In this document: positions 52,138-64,000 of the stretch, piece by piece
Numbering within the stretch: position 1 is the stretch's first letter
Layout: every line of letters starts with the position of its first letter
NCBI GenBank assembly: GCA_026984935.1
Contig: JALSRD010000041.1
Span: 124,001 to 188,000 of the forward strand
Length of the DNA stretch: 64,000 bases
DNA from: Desulfobacterales bacterium
GTDB taxonomy: Bacteria; Desulfobacterota; Desulfobacteria; Desulfobacterales; JALSRD01
Direction of reading: 5' to 3'
Notes under the pieces: model-generated
Told to the model about the DNA's origin: nothing
Seen by the model: only the letters and a program-made list of their open reading frames with translations
Databases searched by the model: none
Program-made: the position numbers and the translations under genes

Positions 52138-52347
52138 TCAGGTGTGCCGGCTGCAGGATACGCCCTCCGCCAAAAGCGTCTGGATTCTGTCAAGGGGCCG
52201 GCATGTCTGCATGCACCGCGGGAAGCGCTCCCGGATGTCGCAGTCCTTGCATGGACTGCCGATGAGGTAGCCGATTTCAAAATCAAAGCGGTACCGGTTG
52301 ATGTATTTGTATCGAATACCGCGTGGGTCGTGATCAACGTGTGGCAT
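52138..52347 (-). CDS. Small Cys-rich protein (69 aa)
   Basis: Short ORF with the look of a conserved small protein: an N-terminal basic/aromatic part (RYKYINRYRFDFEIGYLIGSP), then CKDC-x9-C-x3-C and a SCS tail (QTLLAEGVSCSRHT). The spacing Cx2C...Cx3C...C suggests a metal site. I recall similar short SPCxxC...GVSC proteins from Desulfobacterota but cannot confirm. The binding site is weak (GGTCC) and the first 12 residues may not be translated. It lies upstream of and in line with the mlaE operon. Confidence 0.5.
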   Translation of the reverse strand: MPHVDHDPRGIRYKYINRYRFDFEIGYLIGSPCKDCDIRERFPRCMQTCRPLDRIQTLLAEGVSCSRHT

Positions 52348-52468
52348 GGCGATGGACCAGGTAACTCTGTTTTAGAAACAGTAAAAAGTTGACAGACGCG
52401 TAAAAAGTCGGCTTCGAGCGAATTTCAAGGTTTTTCGGTAAAAAGTGCTGAGCCTAGCTAAGCGTCGA

Positions 52469-52552
52469 AAATCCCAAACTGTTTGAGGCGCAAAGCGACA
52501 CGCTGCCGGGATTTGGCTAAACAGCGCACGGCTTCCGAAAAGGCTTTGCGCC
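52469..52552. repeat. Palindromic structured element
   Basis: GGCGCAAAGC (52487-52496) is repeated inverted as GCTTTGCGCC (52543-52552), a perfect 10-bp match 46 bp apart; a second nested pair is AAATCCC (52469-52475) with GGGATTT (52508-52514). The two pairs interlock, so alternative foldings are possible. The surrounding 52380-52600 is non-coding with recurring TAAAAAGT and AAAATCC words. A REP-like palindromic repeat or a leader of the DUF2760 operon are the alternatives. Confidence 0.45.
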
Positions 52553-52790
52553 AGCGAAAAATCCGGGTTTTTACGTAATCATAAAGAACTAAAAAGACGG
52601 CTGCATGGCGTCGAATATGCACAAAAGGCCAGCGGCCGCTGCAACAATCCGAGATGTTGCATATAACCGCTTAATGCTTATCATAACGTTTCAGCCTGCA
52701 CAAGCAAAATACCGCCGGCATTTTGCGGGTACTTGTCGGCCGGATAAGGTCCGGCGGCGTTTTCCAATACAGCTGTGGAAAGGAATTGCA

Positions 52791-53555
52791 ATGAAAACGG
52801 ACCGGTCTTTTTCACGCAGGGCGTTTATCCTGGTGTTTGGTTTTACGGCAGTACTTTTCGGGTTGGCGGCCAGCCTTTTTTACCACCGCCTGGCGGCCAT
52901 CGCCGCAACCGCCATCGACCTGGAAGCGGCCGCCGGCGGCACGGACCTCGCCCCTCTGGTCGGCCATTTGAAGTCCGCCATCCAGGTCTTCAATACGTTT
53001 ACGCTGCCCGTGATGGGCGCCGGGTTTCTGGCAGGAGCTGTTTTGCTGTGGCTGCTGCTGCGCACGTTGAGTACCCGGCCGTCGGCGCAGGCCGACCGGA
53101 CAGCCGCTTCTACTGGTAGGCCGGCTTCCAAAGAGCCCGTATCCGCTTCTGCTGCAAAGGGAGGGCGTTCAATGGAAAAGCGCCTATTTTTGCACCTGCT
53201 GGGCGCCTTCCAGCGGCGGGGACGGCTTGTAGATTTTCTCTTCGAAGACCTGGACGCTTTTGCCGACGAGCAGATCGGCGCCGCCGTGCGCAGCATTCAT
53301 GCAAACTGTAAAAACACGCTGTCCAAGTACGTCAAATTGAAGCCCGTGATCGAAGACGCCGAAGGCCGGGAGATCACATTGGACGCCGGCTACAATACGG
53401 GCTGCATTCATGCGGTGGGTAATGTCAGCGGTCAGCCGCCTTTTAATGGGGTCGTGCGCCACCGGGGGTGGCGGGCGGTTTCCATAGAGTTGCCCACCTT
53501 GTCCGGTGACTACGAATCCGGGTTGGTGGCGCCTGCCGAAGTGGAGATCCTCTGA
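52791..53555 (+). CDS. DUF2760 membrane protein, partner of Hsp70 pair
   Basis: Protein of 254 residues from ATG 52791, with GGAAAGGA 6 bp upstream; the ORF-track start lies in the leader. Two N-terminal hydrophobic segments (AFILVFGFTAVLFGLAASLFY and FNTFTLPVMGAGFLAGAVLLWLLL) are followed by a low-complexity linker and a soluble domain with FLHLLGAFQRRGRLVDFLFEDLDAFADEQIGAAVRSIH and PFNGVVRHRGWRAVSIELPTL, hallmarks of DUF2760. It is followed by two Hsp70-like genes, a recurrent association. The molecular role is unknown; a membrane-tethered Hsp70 client or adaptor is inference. Confidence 0.85.
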   Translation: MKTDRSFSRRAFILVFGFTAVLFGLAASLFYHRLAAIAATAIDLEAAAGGTDLAPLVGHLKSAIQVFNTFTLPVMGAGFLAGAVLLWLLLRTLSTRPSAQADRTAASTGRPASKEPVSASAAKGGRSMEKRLFLHLLGAFQRRGRLVDFLFEDLDAFADEQIGAAVRSIHANCKNTLSKYVKLKPVIEDAEGREITLDAGYNTGCIHAVGNVSGQPPFNGVVRHRGWRAVSIELPTLSGDYESGLVAPAEVEIL

Positions 53556-53812
53556 AGTTGCCGCCTCTGCACGCCTGGATGTTGAAGACAACAGCGGCAC
53601 GCACGTAGGCGCACCGCAGGCCGACATGCAAGACGGCCTGCGACGGAGATGCTTGAAGACCGCCATGAAGTGCGGTATACTTTTTAAGAGCGTATAATCC
53701 ACCGGTTGGCAGCCTGTGAAGCACGCCGGACATACAGCGATGCCGGGAACATCTGCGCCACCCGATACCATAAACGCTCCGGGAGCGTCAGACCAGGAGG
53801 AAACTGTCGATT

Positions 53813-55633
53813 TTGACTGCTGCAGCCAAGTACATCATCGGTATTGATCTGGGAACCACCAACAGCGTCGTGGCCTATGCGGCCATCGCGGATCTTGAGG
53901 AGCGCCGTCCGGCACCCATACGGATCTTCAGAATGCCCCAGCGCGTCGATGCCGCCAGCATTGAAAAGCGGGATATCCTGCCCTCTTTCATACTTGTGCC
54001 GGCCAGTCGCGCCCAAAAGCCGCAGGGCATGCCCTGGGACCCGGAATGCCAGACGGTGGTGGGTGAATTTGCCAGAGACCGGGGTTCAGAAGTGCCTGCG
54101 CAACTGATTTCATCGGCCAAATCCTGGCTGTGCCATGACATGGTCGACCGCAACAAAGCGATTTTACCCTGGCAGGCTCCCGCTGAAATCCGGAAATATT
54201 CTCCGGTTCAGGCCTCTGCCATGATTCTGGAGCATATTCGTAACGCCTGGAATCATGAGATGGCAGATGACACCAAGACTGGCGGTGCATCCGTGCGTAT
54301 GCAGGATCAGGAAATTTACCTGACGGTTCCGGCCTCTTTCGATCCCGTGGCGCGTGATCTGACGGTCAAGGCGGCCAGATTGGCGGGCCTTTCGCAGGTG
54401 ACATTGATCGAAGAGCCACAGGCTGTTTTCTACGCCTGGATCGCCTCGAGTCATGACCGCTGGCGCGACCGGGTTCGGCCCGGAGACATCGTGCTGGTTT
54501 GTGACATCGGCGGCGGCACCACCGATTTCAGCCTGATTCGAATCGCCGATGAAAACGGCCGGATGGCACTGGAACGTATTGCCGTGGGGGATCATCTACT
54601 GGTGGGGGGCGACAACATGGATTTGGCGCTGGCCTATTCGGTGGCCCGGCGCATCGCCGATGAAGGCACCCGTCTGGACAGCTGGCAGATGCGCTGTCTG
54701 TGGCACAGCTGCCGGAAAGTAAAAGAACGGCTGCTCTCCGGACATGCGGAAGATCGCTACCCGGTTACGATCCTGGGGCGCGGGAGCCGCCTGATCGGCG
54801 GCACTATACGCTCGTACATATCCAGCAGCGAAATCAAACGCGTGATCATTGACGGATTCTTCCCGCGCTGCGCCGGTGACGCAGGGCCGACTACCAGACC
54901 CTCGGCAGGCATTCGTGAACTGGGCCTGGCATATGCCTCCGATCCGGCTGTTACACACCACCTGGCGGCTTTCCTTGGCCGGCATCTTGGCCGGGCCGAT
55001 AGTGGCGCCGGTGCGCCCAGCGCCGTGCTGTTCAACGGCGGTGTCATGAAACCCGGCCGTCTGCGCAGCCGCATCCTGGATATCATGCGCACGTGGTGGC
55101 CGGCAGATGAAACGGACGGACTGCGCGAGATCGAGGCGCAGAACATGGATCTGGCGGTGGCCAGAGGTGCCGTGTACTACGGCCTTGCACGCCGCGGAAA
55201 GGGGATTCGCATCCGAAGCGGGTTGGCGAAGTCTTACTACGTCGGCATCGCCGCTTCCCTGCCGGCGGTTCCGGGTATGCCGGCACCTACGAAAGCCTTG
55301 TGCGTGGCGCCTTTCGGAATGCAGGAGGGCAGCGAGACGGTTTTCCCCAACCGTGAGTTTGTGCTGGCCGTGGGCGAACCGGTGCGTTTTGATTTTCTAG
55401 GGTCAGCCACGCGGCAGAAGGATACCGCCGGGGAAATCATCGAAGACTGGCAGGGGGACCTGGATGCCGTGACCACCATTGAAACGGTGCTTGACGGCGA
55501 AAGCGGCACCCAGGTGCCAGTGATGCTGGAAGCGCGCGTTACCGAAGTCGGTACGCTGGAGCTCTGGTGTGTCTCACGCCAGGACGGACGTCGCTGGAAA
55601 CTCGAGTTCAATGTACGGGAAGCGGCCGGTTGA
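53813..55633 (+). CDS. Hsp70-family protein (first of pair)
   Basis: Actin-like ATPase of 606 residues starting at TTG 53813; AGGAGG lies 12 bp upstream, a little far. The phosphate-1 motif IGIDLGTTNSVVAY, SSAKSWLCH, the LTVPASFDPVARDLTVKAARLAGL block, EEPQAVFYAW, and VLVCDIGGGTTDFSLI (phosphate 2) show an intact nucleotide domain. The substrate-binding part is shortened and unlike DnaK, and the EEVD-type tail is absent. No dnaJ or grpE is nearby. It overlaps the second Hsp70 gene by 4 bp (TTGA). Confidence 0.9.
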   Translation: MTAAAKYIIGIDLGTTNSVVAYAAIADLEERRPAPIRIFRMPQRVDAASIEKRDILPSFILVPASRAQKPQGMPWDPECQTVVGEFARDRGSEVPAQLISSAKSWLCHDMVDRNKAILPWQAPAEIRKYSPVQASAMILEHIRNAWNHEMADDTKTGGASVRMQDQEIYLTVPASFDPVARDLTVKAARLAGLSQVTLIEEPQAVFYAWIASSHDRWRDRVRPGDIVLVCDIGGGTTDFSLIRIADENGRMALERIAVGDHLLVGGDNMDLALAYSVARRIADEGTRLDSWQMRCLWHSCRKVKERLLSGHAEDRYPVTILGRGSRLIGGTIRSYISSSEIKRVIIDGFFPRCAGDAGPTTRPSAGIRELGLAYASDPAVTHHLAAFLGRHLGRADSGAGAPSAVLFNGGVMKPGRLRSRILDIMRTWWPADETDGLREIEAQNMDLAVARGAVYYGLARRGKGIRIRSGLAKSYYVGIAASLPAVPGMPAPTKALCVAPFGMQEGSETVFPNREFVLAVGEPVRFDFLGSATRQKDTAGEIIEDWQGDLDAVTTIETVLDGESGTQVPVMLEARVTEVGTLELWCVSRQDGRRWKLEFNVREAAG

Positions 55634-58485
55634 ATCCACTCGACACCCCTTTCATTGTCGGCATTGACCTGGGTACGACGAACAGTGCCGTGGCATACGC
55701 CGATCTGCGCACCGCCGGCGGTCAACGGCCGGCCATTCGCATACTGAAGATCCCCCAGTTGACCGGCTTGGGCGAGGTTTCGGCGCTGAAAGTGCTGCCC
55801 TCGTTTCTGTATCTTGCCGGCGAATACGACCTGCAGCGCGGGGCAACGGCGCTGCCATGGCAAGCGGATGCGCGTGAAATCGTTGGGCAGTTTGCCCGCG
55901 AACAGGGCGCCCGGATACCTTCCCGCCTGGTATCTTCGGCCAAGAGCTGGCTGTGCCACGGCCAGGTCGACCGTCGCGCCCGAATTCTGCCATGGGGCAG
56001 CCCAGACGACGTGTCCAAAGTGTCGCCCGTGTCCGCCACAGCGGCGTTTTTGAGACACATGAAAAACGCCTGGAACAACCAATGGCCCCATGATCCGGAA
56101 TTTTATCTGGAGAACCAGACCGTTGTGCTGACCGTTCCGGCCTCTTTTGACGAGGTCGCGCGTGATTTAACCCTGGAAGCCGCCGCTCTGGCCGGTCTGA
56201 CGCACGTGACGCTGCTCGAAGAACCGCTGGCGGCTTTTTACAGCTGGCTGACCCGTCATGAGGGTGACTGGAAACGGTTCATTCAGCCGGACGACCTGAT
56301 TCTGGTTTGTGATGTTGGCGGCGGTACCACTGATTTTTCGCTCATCGCCCTGCAGGAGCGCGAAGGTGCGCTGCGCTTCGAACGTATTGCCGTGGGCGAA
56401 CATCTGATGCTGGGTGGAGATAACGCCGATCTGGCACTGGCGCGCAAAATCGAGCAGTCCTGGACAGCCGGCCGGCAGCCACTGGGCACCGATCGGTTTC
56501 AAGCGCTGTGCCACCAGTGCCGCAAAGCCAAGGAATCCCTGCTGGACGGCCGCAGCGCGTCGGTACGCATTACGCTGACGGGGGAAGGGCGACAGCTGAT
56601 TGCAGGCACCCTGACGGCGGATCTTGATACGGACCAGGTTATCGAGGTCGTCGCAGAAGGCTTTTTCCCGCTGGTCGTATCCGATAATGATTCACCGCCG
56701 GCACGCCAGGGGATTGCCGAATTTGGACTGCCCTATGCACAGGAACCGGCGGTCACGCGCCACCTGACCCGGTTTCTCATGCGCCACAGCCAAGACGTGG
56801 CGCGGGTACTGAAAAAAACGTCGTGCGTCCCGGACTGGATGCTGTTCAACGGCGGCGCGCTGAAACCGCACATCATTCAGGAACGGCTCAGAGAAACAAT
56901 CTGCCGGCGATTCGAATTGACTGCCGGGGCGCAACCGAAAATTCTCGACAACCGCTCACCGGAACTGGCGGTTGCCTGGGGGGCGGCCTATTACGGATTG
57001 GTCAAGGCCGGAAAGGGGGTGCGTGTCGGAAGTGGCAGCCCGCGGGCCTACTACATGGGGGTTGGCCGGGAAAACGGCCGTGATGGCGAAAGGGCCGAAA
57101 GCCGGGCGGTATGCATCGTCGAGCGCGGACTGGAAGAGGGCGGCCGCATCAAGCTCGATGAGCTGAACTTCAAGGTGCGCACCAACCAGCCGGTGAGCTT
57201 TGACTTGTACGCCTCCAGCTTTCGCACCGGTGACCGCACCGGCGATTTTATCCGTGTGGACGACAGTCTGACGGCCCTGCCGGCCATTCAGACTGTCGTG
57301 CAGTTCGGCAAAAAAGGGGGGCGATCCCGGATCCCCGTCAGCATCGAAGCCTGTTACACCGAAATCGGCACACTGGCGGTGTGGTGCCGTTCGAAGATCA
57401 GCAGCCATCGCTGGAAGCTGCAGTTTCAGCTGCGGGATCACGGCGGACAGGCCGGGGTTTCAGACCCGGCGGTTTTCGAGGAGCAGGCGGTCCAAAAAGC
57501 GCGTGATGTAGTGGCGCATGCCTTTGAGAACCGCAACCTGCAAGCGAGCGGCGGCAAGCGCGATAGAGCGCTCGACACCTTGTTCCGGGATGTGGCCAAG
57601 GCTGTCCGATGCGCCCGCGAAAAATGGCCCCTGGCGTTTATCCGTTCGCTTTGCGACGATCTGATCGGCCTTGCGGCTGCCCGAAAACGCAGCCCGACTG
57701 CAGAAGCCCGCTGGCTGAACATAACCGGCTTCTGCCTACGCCCAGGTTTCGGGGATGGCTTCGACGTGAACCGCAACCAGGCGCTGTGGAAGATCTATCG
57801 TCAGGGCCCGATCCACGGCAATTCTGCGCAGGTACGTTCCGAATGGTGGATTTTATGGCGACGGGTGGCCGGAGGCCTGCGCTACGGCCAGCAGAAACAG
57901 TTTCTCCAGGATATCACTCCGCTTCTGGCCGGGAAAAAAGGCTCCCGCCAGCGTGTTGCACCCCAGGAAATGATCGAGATCTGGATGGCCGCAGCCAGCA
58001 TGGAACAGCTGCTGGTCAAAGACAAGCTCTGGCTGGGGCAAAAACTGCTGGCCGACATGCGGCCGAAAAAGTCGAAACCCCAGCATTTCTGGTCGCTGGC
58101 GCGCATCGGTGCCCGCGCGCTTTTTTACGGGCCCGCCGACCGTGTGGTACCGCCTGGCCAGGTGGCGCCGTGGCTGGAGCGCTTGATGGATATCCGTTGG
58201 CGAAACCCGCGGCCGGTGTTCAATACGCTTTGCCAGCTGGGCCGTCGCACCGGTGACCGTGCCAGGGACCTGGATACGCAAGGCATACGGCGAATCACGG
58301 ACTGGATGACGCAGAACGGGGCTTCGGAGGCACAGCTGGCCCCACTCAGAGAGATTACGCCCGTCCAAAGGGAAGAACAGCAGATGATATTCGGAGACAG
58401 CCTGCCCGCCGGCCTGCTGCTGGGCAACGACCCCAACGCAGCGCCGGCAGGCCCGGATGACACCGATACGAAAGGAGCGCAATGA
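55630..58485 (+). CDS. Hsp70-family protein with C-terminal DUF3731-type domain
   Basis: Second actin-like ATPase, 951 residues from TTG 55630, which overlaps the stop of the first as TTGA; GGGAAG is upstream. The ATPase domain matches its partner (VGIDLGTTNSAVAY, SSAKSWLCH, LTVPASFDEVARDLTLEAAALAGL, EEPLAAFYSW, LVCDVGGGTTDFSLI). After about residue 640 comes a 310-residue helical region (RDVAKAVRCAREKWPLAFIRSLCDDL, WWILWRRVAGGLRYGQQKQFLQD, MIEIWMAAASMEQL, RIGARALFYGP) that fits DUF3731. The two proteins are clear paralogues and may act as a heteromer. Confidence 0.9.
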   Translation: MNPLDTPFIVGIDLGTTNSAVAYADLRTAGGQRPAIRILKIPQLTGLGEVSALKVLPSFLYLAGEYDLQRGATALPWQADAREIVGQFAREQGARIPSRLVSSAKSWLCHGQVDRRARILPWGSPDDVSKVSPVSATAAFLRHMKNAWNNQWPHDPEFYLENQTVVLTVPASFDEVARDLTLEAAALAGLTHVTLLEEPLAAFYSWLTRHEGDWKRFIQPDDLILVCDVGGGTTDFSLIALQEREGALRFERIAVGEHLMLGGDNADLALARKIEQSWTAGRQPLGTDRFQALCHQCRKAKESLLDGRSASVRITLTGEGRQLIAGTLTADLDTDQVIEVVAEGFFPLVVSDNDSPPARQGIAEFGLPYAQEPAVTRHLTRFLMRHSQDVARVLKKTSCVPDWMLFNGGALKPHIIQERLRETICRRFELTAGAQPKILDNRSPELAVAWGAAYYGLVKAGKGVRVGSGSPRAYYMGVGRENGRDGERAESRAVCIVERGLEEGGRIKLDELNFKVRTNQPVSFDLYASSFRTGDRTGDFIRVDDSLTALPAIQTVVQFGKKGGRSRIPVSIEACYTEIGTLAVWCRSKISSHRWKLQFQLRDHGGQAGVSDPAVFEEQAVQKARDVVAHAFENRNLQASGGKRDRALDTLFRDVAKAVRCAREKWPLAFIRSLCDDLIGLAAARKRSPTAEARWLNITGFCLRPGFGDGFDVNRNQALWKIYRQGPIHGNSAQVRSEWWILWRRVAGGLRYGQQKQFLQDITPLLAGKKGSRQRVAPQEMIEIWMAAASMEQLLVKDKLWLGQKLLADMRPKKSKPQHFWSLARIGARALFYGPADRVVPPGQVAPWLERLMDIRWRNPRPVFNTLCQLGRRTGDRARDLDTQGIRRITDWMTQNGASEAQLAPLREITPVQREEQQMIFGDSLPAGLLLGNDPNAAPAGPDDTDTKGAQ

Positions 58486-58982
58486 TGCCGCGTGTGGGAC
58501 TGGGATATGACGTGCACCGCCTGGTTGCCGGGCGGCGGCTCGTGCTGGGGGGAGTGCAAATCCCCTTTGCAAAGGGTCTGCTGGGGCATTCGGATGCCGA
58601 TGTTCTGCTGCACGCTATCTGCGATGCCATCCTGGGCGCCGCGGCGCTGGGGGATATCGGCATGCATTTTCCGGATTCGGATGCCCGCTACAGAGGTATC
58701 CGGAGCCTGGAGCTGCTCGCCGCCAGCGGGCGTAAGGTCCTTGCTGCCGGTTTCGGGATTGTCAATATCGACAGCGTCATTGTCGCCCAGGCACCCAGGC
58801 TTTCGCCGTACCGCGACGCCATGCAGCGCAACATCGCAGATGCCCTGGGCATGCCCCGCTCAGCGGTCAGCGTCAAAATGACCACCACCGAAGGCCTGGG
58901 GCTGATCGGCCGTGGGGATGGCATGACCGCCATGGCCACGGCGATGATCGAAGTGCATGACAGTTCGAAAAACGCAATATAA
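58482..58982 (+). CDS. ispF: 2-C-methyl-D-erythritol 2,4-cyclodiphosphate synthase
   Basis: Zn-dependent trimeric enzyme of the MEP isoprenoid pathway that forms MEc[14 protein letters not shown] supplies the metal ligands D and [34 protein letters not shown] is the signature, and [21 protein letters not shown] is the C-terminal block. 166 residues, full length. The start ATG overlaps the preceding Hsp70 stop (ATGA), giving an unexpected coupling of a chaperone pair to isoprenoid synthesis. Confidence 0.97.
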   Translation: MMPRVGLGYDVHRLVAGRRLVLGGVQIPFAKGLLGHSDADVLLHAICDAILGAAALGDIGMHFPDSDARYRGIRSLELLAASGRKVLAAGFGIVNIDSVIVAQAPRLSPYRDAMQRNIADALGMPRSAVSVKMTTTEGLGLIGRGDGMTAMATAMIEVHDSSKNAI

Positions 58983-59031
58983 AACACCGGCATCCAGGCG
59001 CCGATGGCGCGTACAGGAATAAAAGATATGC

Positions 59032-59070
59032 ATTTAATGTGCATTTAAGTACAAACGTTAACATATATTA
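59032..59070 (+). promoter_or_regulatory. AT-rich uvrB upstream region with direct repeat
   Basis: TGCATTTAA occurs twice, 11 bp apart (59029-59047), followed by TATATTATATA directly before the start codon. The AT-rich block could hold a -10 element so close to ATG that the message would be leaderless or nearly so. No known LexA box was recognised. Confidence 0.35.
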
Positions 59071-59074
59071 TATA

Positions 59075-61071
59075 ATGGATGACTTTAAGTTAATATCGGA
59101 ATTTACGCCTCAAGGGGACCAACCCGCGGCCATTGAAATATTGAGCCGCGGTATACGGGAAAAACTGCCCTGCCAGGTGTTGCTGGGCGTGACCGGCTCC
59201 GGGAAAACCTTTACCATGGCCAACGTGGTGGCCGCTGTCAACCGCCCGACGTTGGTTATTGCACCCAACAAAACCCTTGCCGCCCAGCTGTACGACGAGT
59301 TCAAGCAGCTTTTCCCCTACAACGCCGTCGAGTATTTTGTGAGTTACTACGATTACTATCAGCCCGAGGCGTATATCCCCTCTTCCGACACCTACATTCA
59401 GAAAGATTCCTCCATCAACGAGATGATCGACAAGATGCGCCATTCAGCCACCATGTCGGTCCTCACGCGTCGGGATGTCATCGTAGTGGCAAGCGTATCG
59501 TGCATCTTCGGCCTGGGTGCGCCGGAAGATTACCTTGCCATGCGGGTTGCGCTGGCGCAGGGCCAGGCTTTAGACCGTGAGCAGTTGCTCAAAGACCTGG
59601 TCGCCATGCATTACAAACGCAATGACATGGATTTTTACCGCGGCGTTTTCCGGGTGCGCGGGGACCGCGTGGAAATTTTTCCGGCGTACGAGGAAGAACG
59701 CGCCATCCGGGTGGACTTTTTCGGCGACCAGGTGGAGTCCCTCAGCGAAATCGATCCGTTGCGGGGCGATGTACTGGGAAATTTGAAAAAAACCGTTATT
59801 TTCCCGGCCAGCCACTATGTCAGCGCCCGTGCAACATTGAAACGCGCCTGTGAGACCATCCGCGGCGAACTCAAACAGCGCATTGCCGAATTCCGGTCCC
59901 AGGACATGCTGCTCGAGGCGCAGCGGATCGAAGAACGTACGGATTTCGACCTGGAGATGATCCAGGAACTGGGCTACTGCAACGGCATCGAGAATTACTC
60001 GCGCCACCTGACCGCCCGGGAACCCGGCGAACCGCCGCCCACGTTGCTGGATTACTTTCCCGATGACTATCTGGTTTTTATCGATGAAAGCCACATTGCC
60101 GTACCCCAGTTGCGCGCCATGTACCGCGGAGACCGTTCACGCAAGGAAACCCTTGTACGCTACGGCTTCCGGCTGCCGTCGGCGCTTGACAACCGGCCGC
60201 TCAAGTTCGAGGAGACCGCAGCGCGTTTCCAACAGGTGATCTTTGTCTCGGCGACTCCCGGCGAATACGAAATGCAGCAGGGCAGGGGTCACGTGGTAGA
60301 GCAGATCGTCCGGCCCACGGGTCTGCTCGACCCGCTTGTGGAAGTGCGACCGGCCGAAAAGCAGGTCGATGACCTGCTGGAGGAGATTCACCGCCACTGC
60401 CGACGTGACCAGCGCGTACTGGTTACCACGCTCACCAAGCGCATGGCCGAGGATCTCACCGAATACTATGGAGACATCGGAATCCGGGTGCGCTACCTGC
60501 ATTCCGATATTCATACGATGGCGCGTATGGAGCTGATTCACGACTTGCGCCGGGGAGCATTCGACGTGCTGGTAGGGATCAACCTGCTGCGCGAAGGCCT
60601 CGATATTCCGGAGGTCGCGCTGGTGGCCGTGATGGATGCGGACAAGGAGGGTTTTCTGCGGTCGGCGCGCGCATTGATCCAGACATTCGGCCGCGCGTCG
60701 CGCAATCTTGCGGGACGCGTGATACTCTACGCAGACACCGTGACGGCATCCATGCACCAAGCCATGGAAGAAACCCGCCGGCGCCGCAAAATCCAGGAAC
60801 GTTTCAACCGTGAACACCATATCGAGCCACACAGCGTGACCAAGGCCATCCATGCAGTTTTCGAAACCCCCACCGCTGCCGATGCGCAACCGGAAACCGG
60901 TATTGCCGAAGCTGTGAGCGCCTTTGTATCGCCGGATGAAATCGCCGCCGAGGCTGACCGCCTGCAACGGGAGATGCTCACGGCGGCCAGCCGACTGGAG
61001 TTCGAGAAAGCCGCCCAGCTGCGGGACCGCCTCAAGCAGCTCAATGAAAAGCTGCTCTTTGCCGTGCCGTG

Positions 61072-61072
<1 letters not shown>
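59075..61072 (+). CDS. uvrB: Excinuclease ABC subunit B
   Basis: DNA-damage recognition helicase of nucleotide excision repair. ATG 59075 gives [21 protein letters not shown], the family N-terminus; the GTG at 59039 in the ORF track adds 12 atypical residues. Walker [15 protein letters not shown], the beta-hairpin [31 protein letters not shown] and [30 protein letters not shown] follow. The C-terminal UVR domain that binds UvrC is present ([18 protein letters not shown]). No ribosome binding site is visible. 665 residues; overlaps uvrC by one base. Confidence 0.97.
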
Positions 61073-63998
<2,926 letters not shown>

Positions 63999-64000
63999 TG

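Noticed and set aside
52487-52552. GEMM riboswitch suggested by GCGCAAAGC
   Set aside because: Only the CGCAAAG word matches; the paired element is a simple inverted repeat and the other consensus blocks are missing.
55237-56091. 284-residue minus-strand ORF across the junction of the two Hsp70 genes
   Set aside because: Antisense to conserved Hsp70 blocks on both sides of the junction.

Overview
The window looks like a core-genome segment of a GC-rich member of the Desulfobacterota (the former Deltaproteobacteria), most likely a sulfate reducer of the Desulfobacterales type. The pointers are the DapL lysine pathway, a PEP-CTERM/exopolysaccharide locus with a sigma-54 promoter, an IscS-like protein of the lysine-less type known from Archaeoglobus, an IscU with a zinc-ribbon tail, and the DUF2760-Hsp70-Hsp70 block. 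This is inference from gene content and remembered family features; no database search was possible. No phage, insertion sequence or CRISPR array was seen.

Layout. 0-9.3 kb (+ strand): arginine and lysine biosynthesis, argD (cut by the left edge), argG, argH, an LptM-like lipoprotein, lysA, dapF, dapL, then folK and pgsA. 9.4-9.6 kb: tRNA-Gly(GCC) and tRNA-Cys(GCA) with promoter and terminator. 9.6-10.4 kb: decayed DNA carrying a remnant of a phenylacetate-CoA-ligase-like enzyme. 10.4-22 kb (- strand): a long metabolic locus. It encodes a solute-binding protein, ABC ATPase and fused permease of the family annotated for 2-aminoethylphosphonate or sugar phosphates, then a GntR/UTRA regulator, transaldolase, alanine dehydrogenase, a HisC-like aminotransferase, a divergent transketolase and a GNAT enzyme. 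Two copies of TGTATAGACA, one on a near-consensus promoter, suggest GntR control. The substrate is unknown; this is the best candidate for an undescribed pathway.

22.3-28.2 kb: a small unknown protein, two HAD hydrolases, a PhoU-like/PiT phosphate transport pair and a class II aldolase. 28.3-39.5 kb: two paralogous PEP-CTERM proteins (the first behind a textbook sigma-54 promoter), then a minus-strand polysaccharide cluster of four glycosyltransferases, a flippase, a sulfotransferase and a FAD oxidoreductase.

39.7-45.4 kb: a thioesterase, an iron-sulfur assembly group (IscU, lysine-less IscS, two small unknowns), pgi and an OmpA-like lipoprotein. 45.4-52 kb (- strand): an Mla-type lipid transport operon (MlaE, MlaF, MlaD, auxiliary lipoprotein) followed directly by a hybrid sensor kinase. 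52.1-58.5 kb: a small Cys-rich protein, DUF2760 and two unusual Hsp70s. 58.5-64 kb: ispF, uvrB, uvrC and malate dehydrogenase.

Dispersed features include a roughly 230-bp intergenic repeat in at least two copies (upstream of argH and of the aldolase gene) and a tRNA 3'-end fragment between argD and argG. Start codons were chosen by ribosome binding site and family N-terminus, so several differ from the ORF track.
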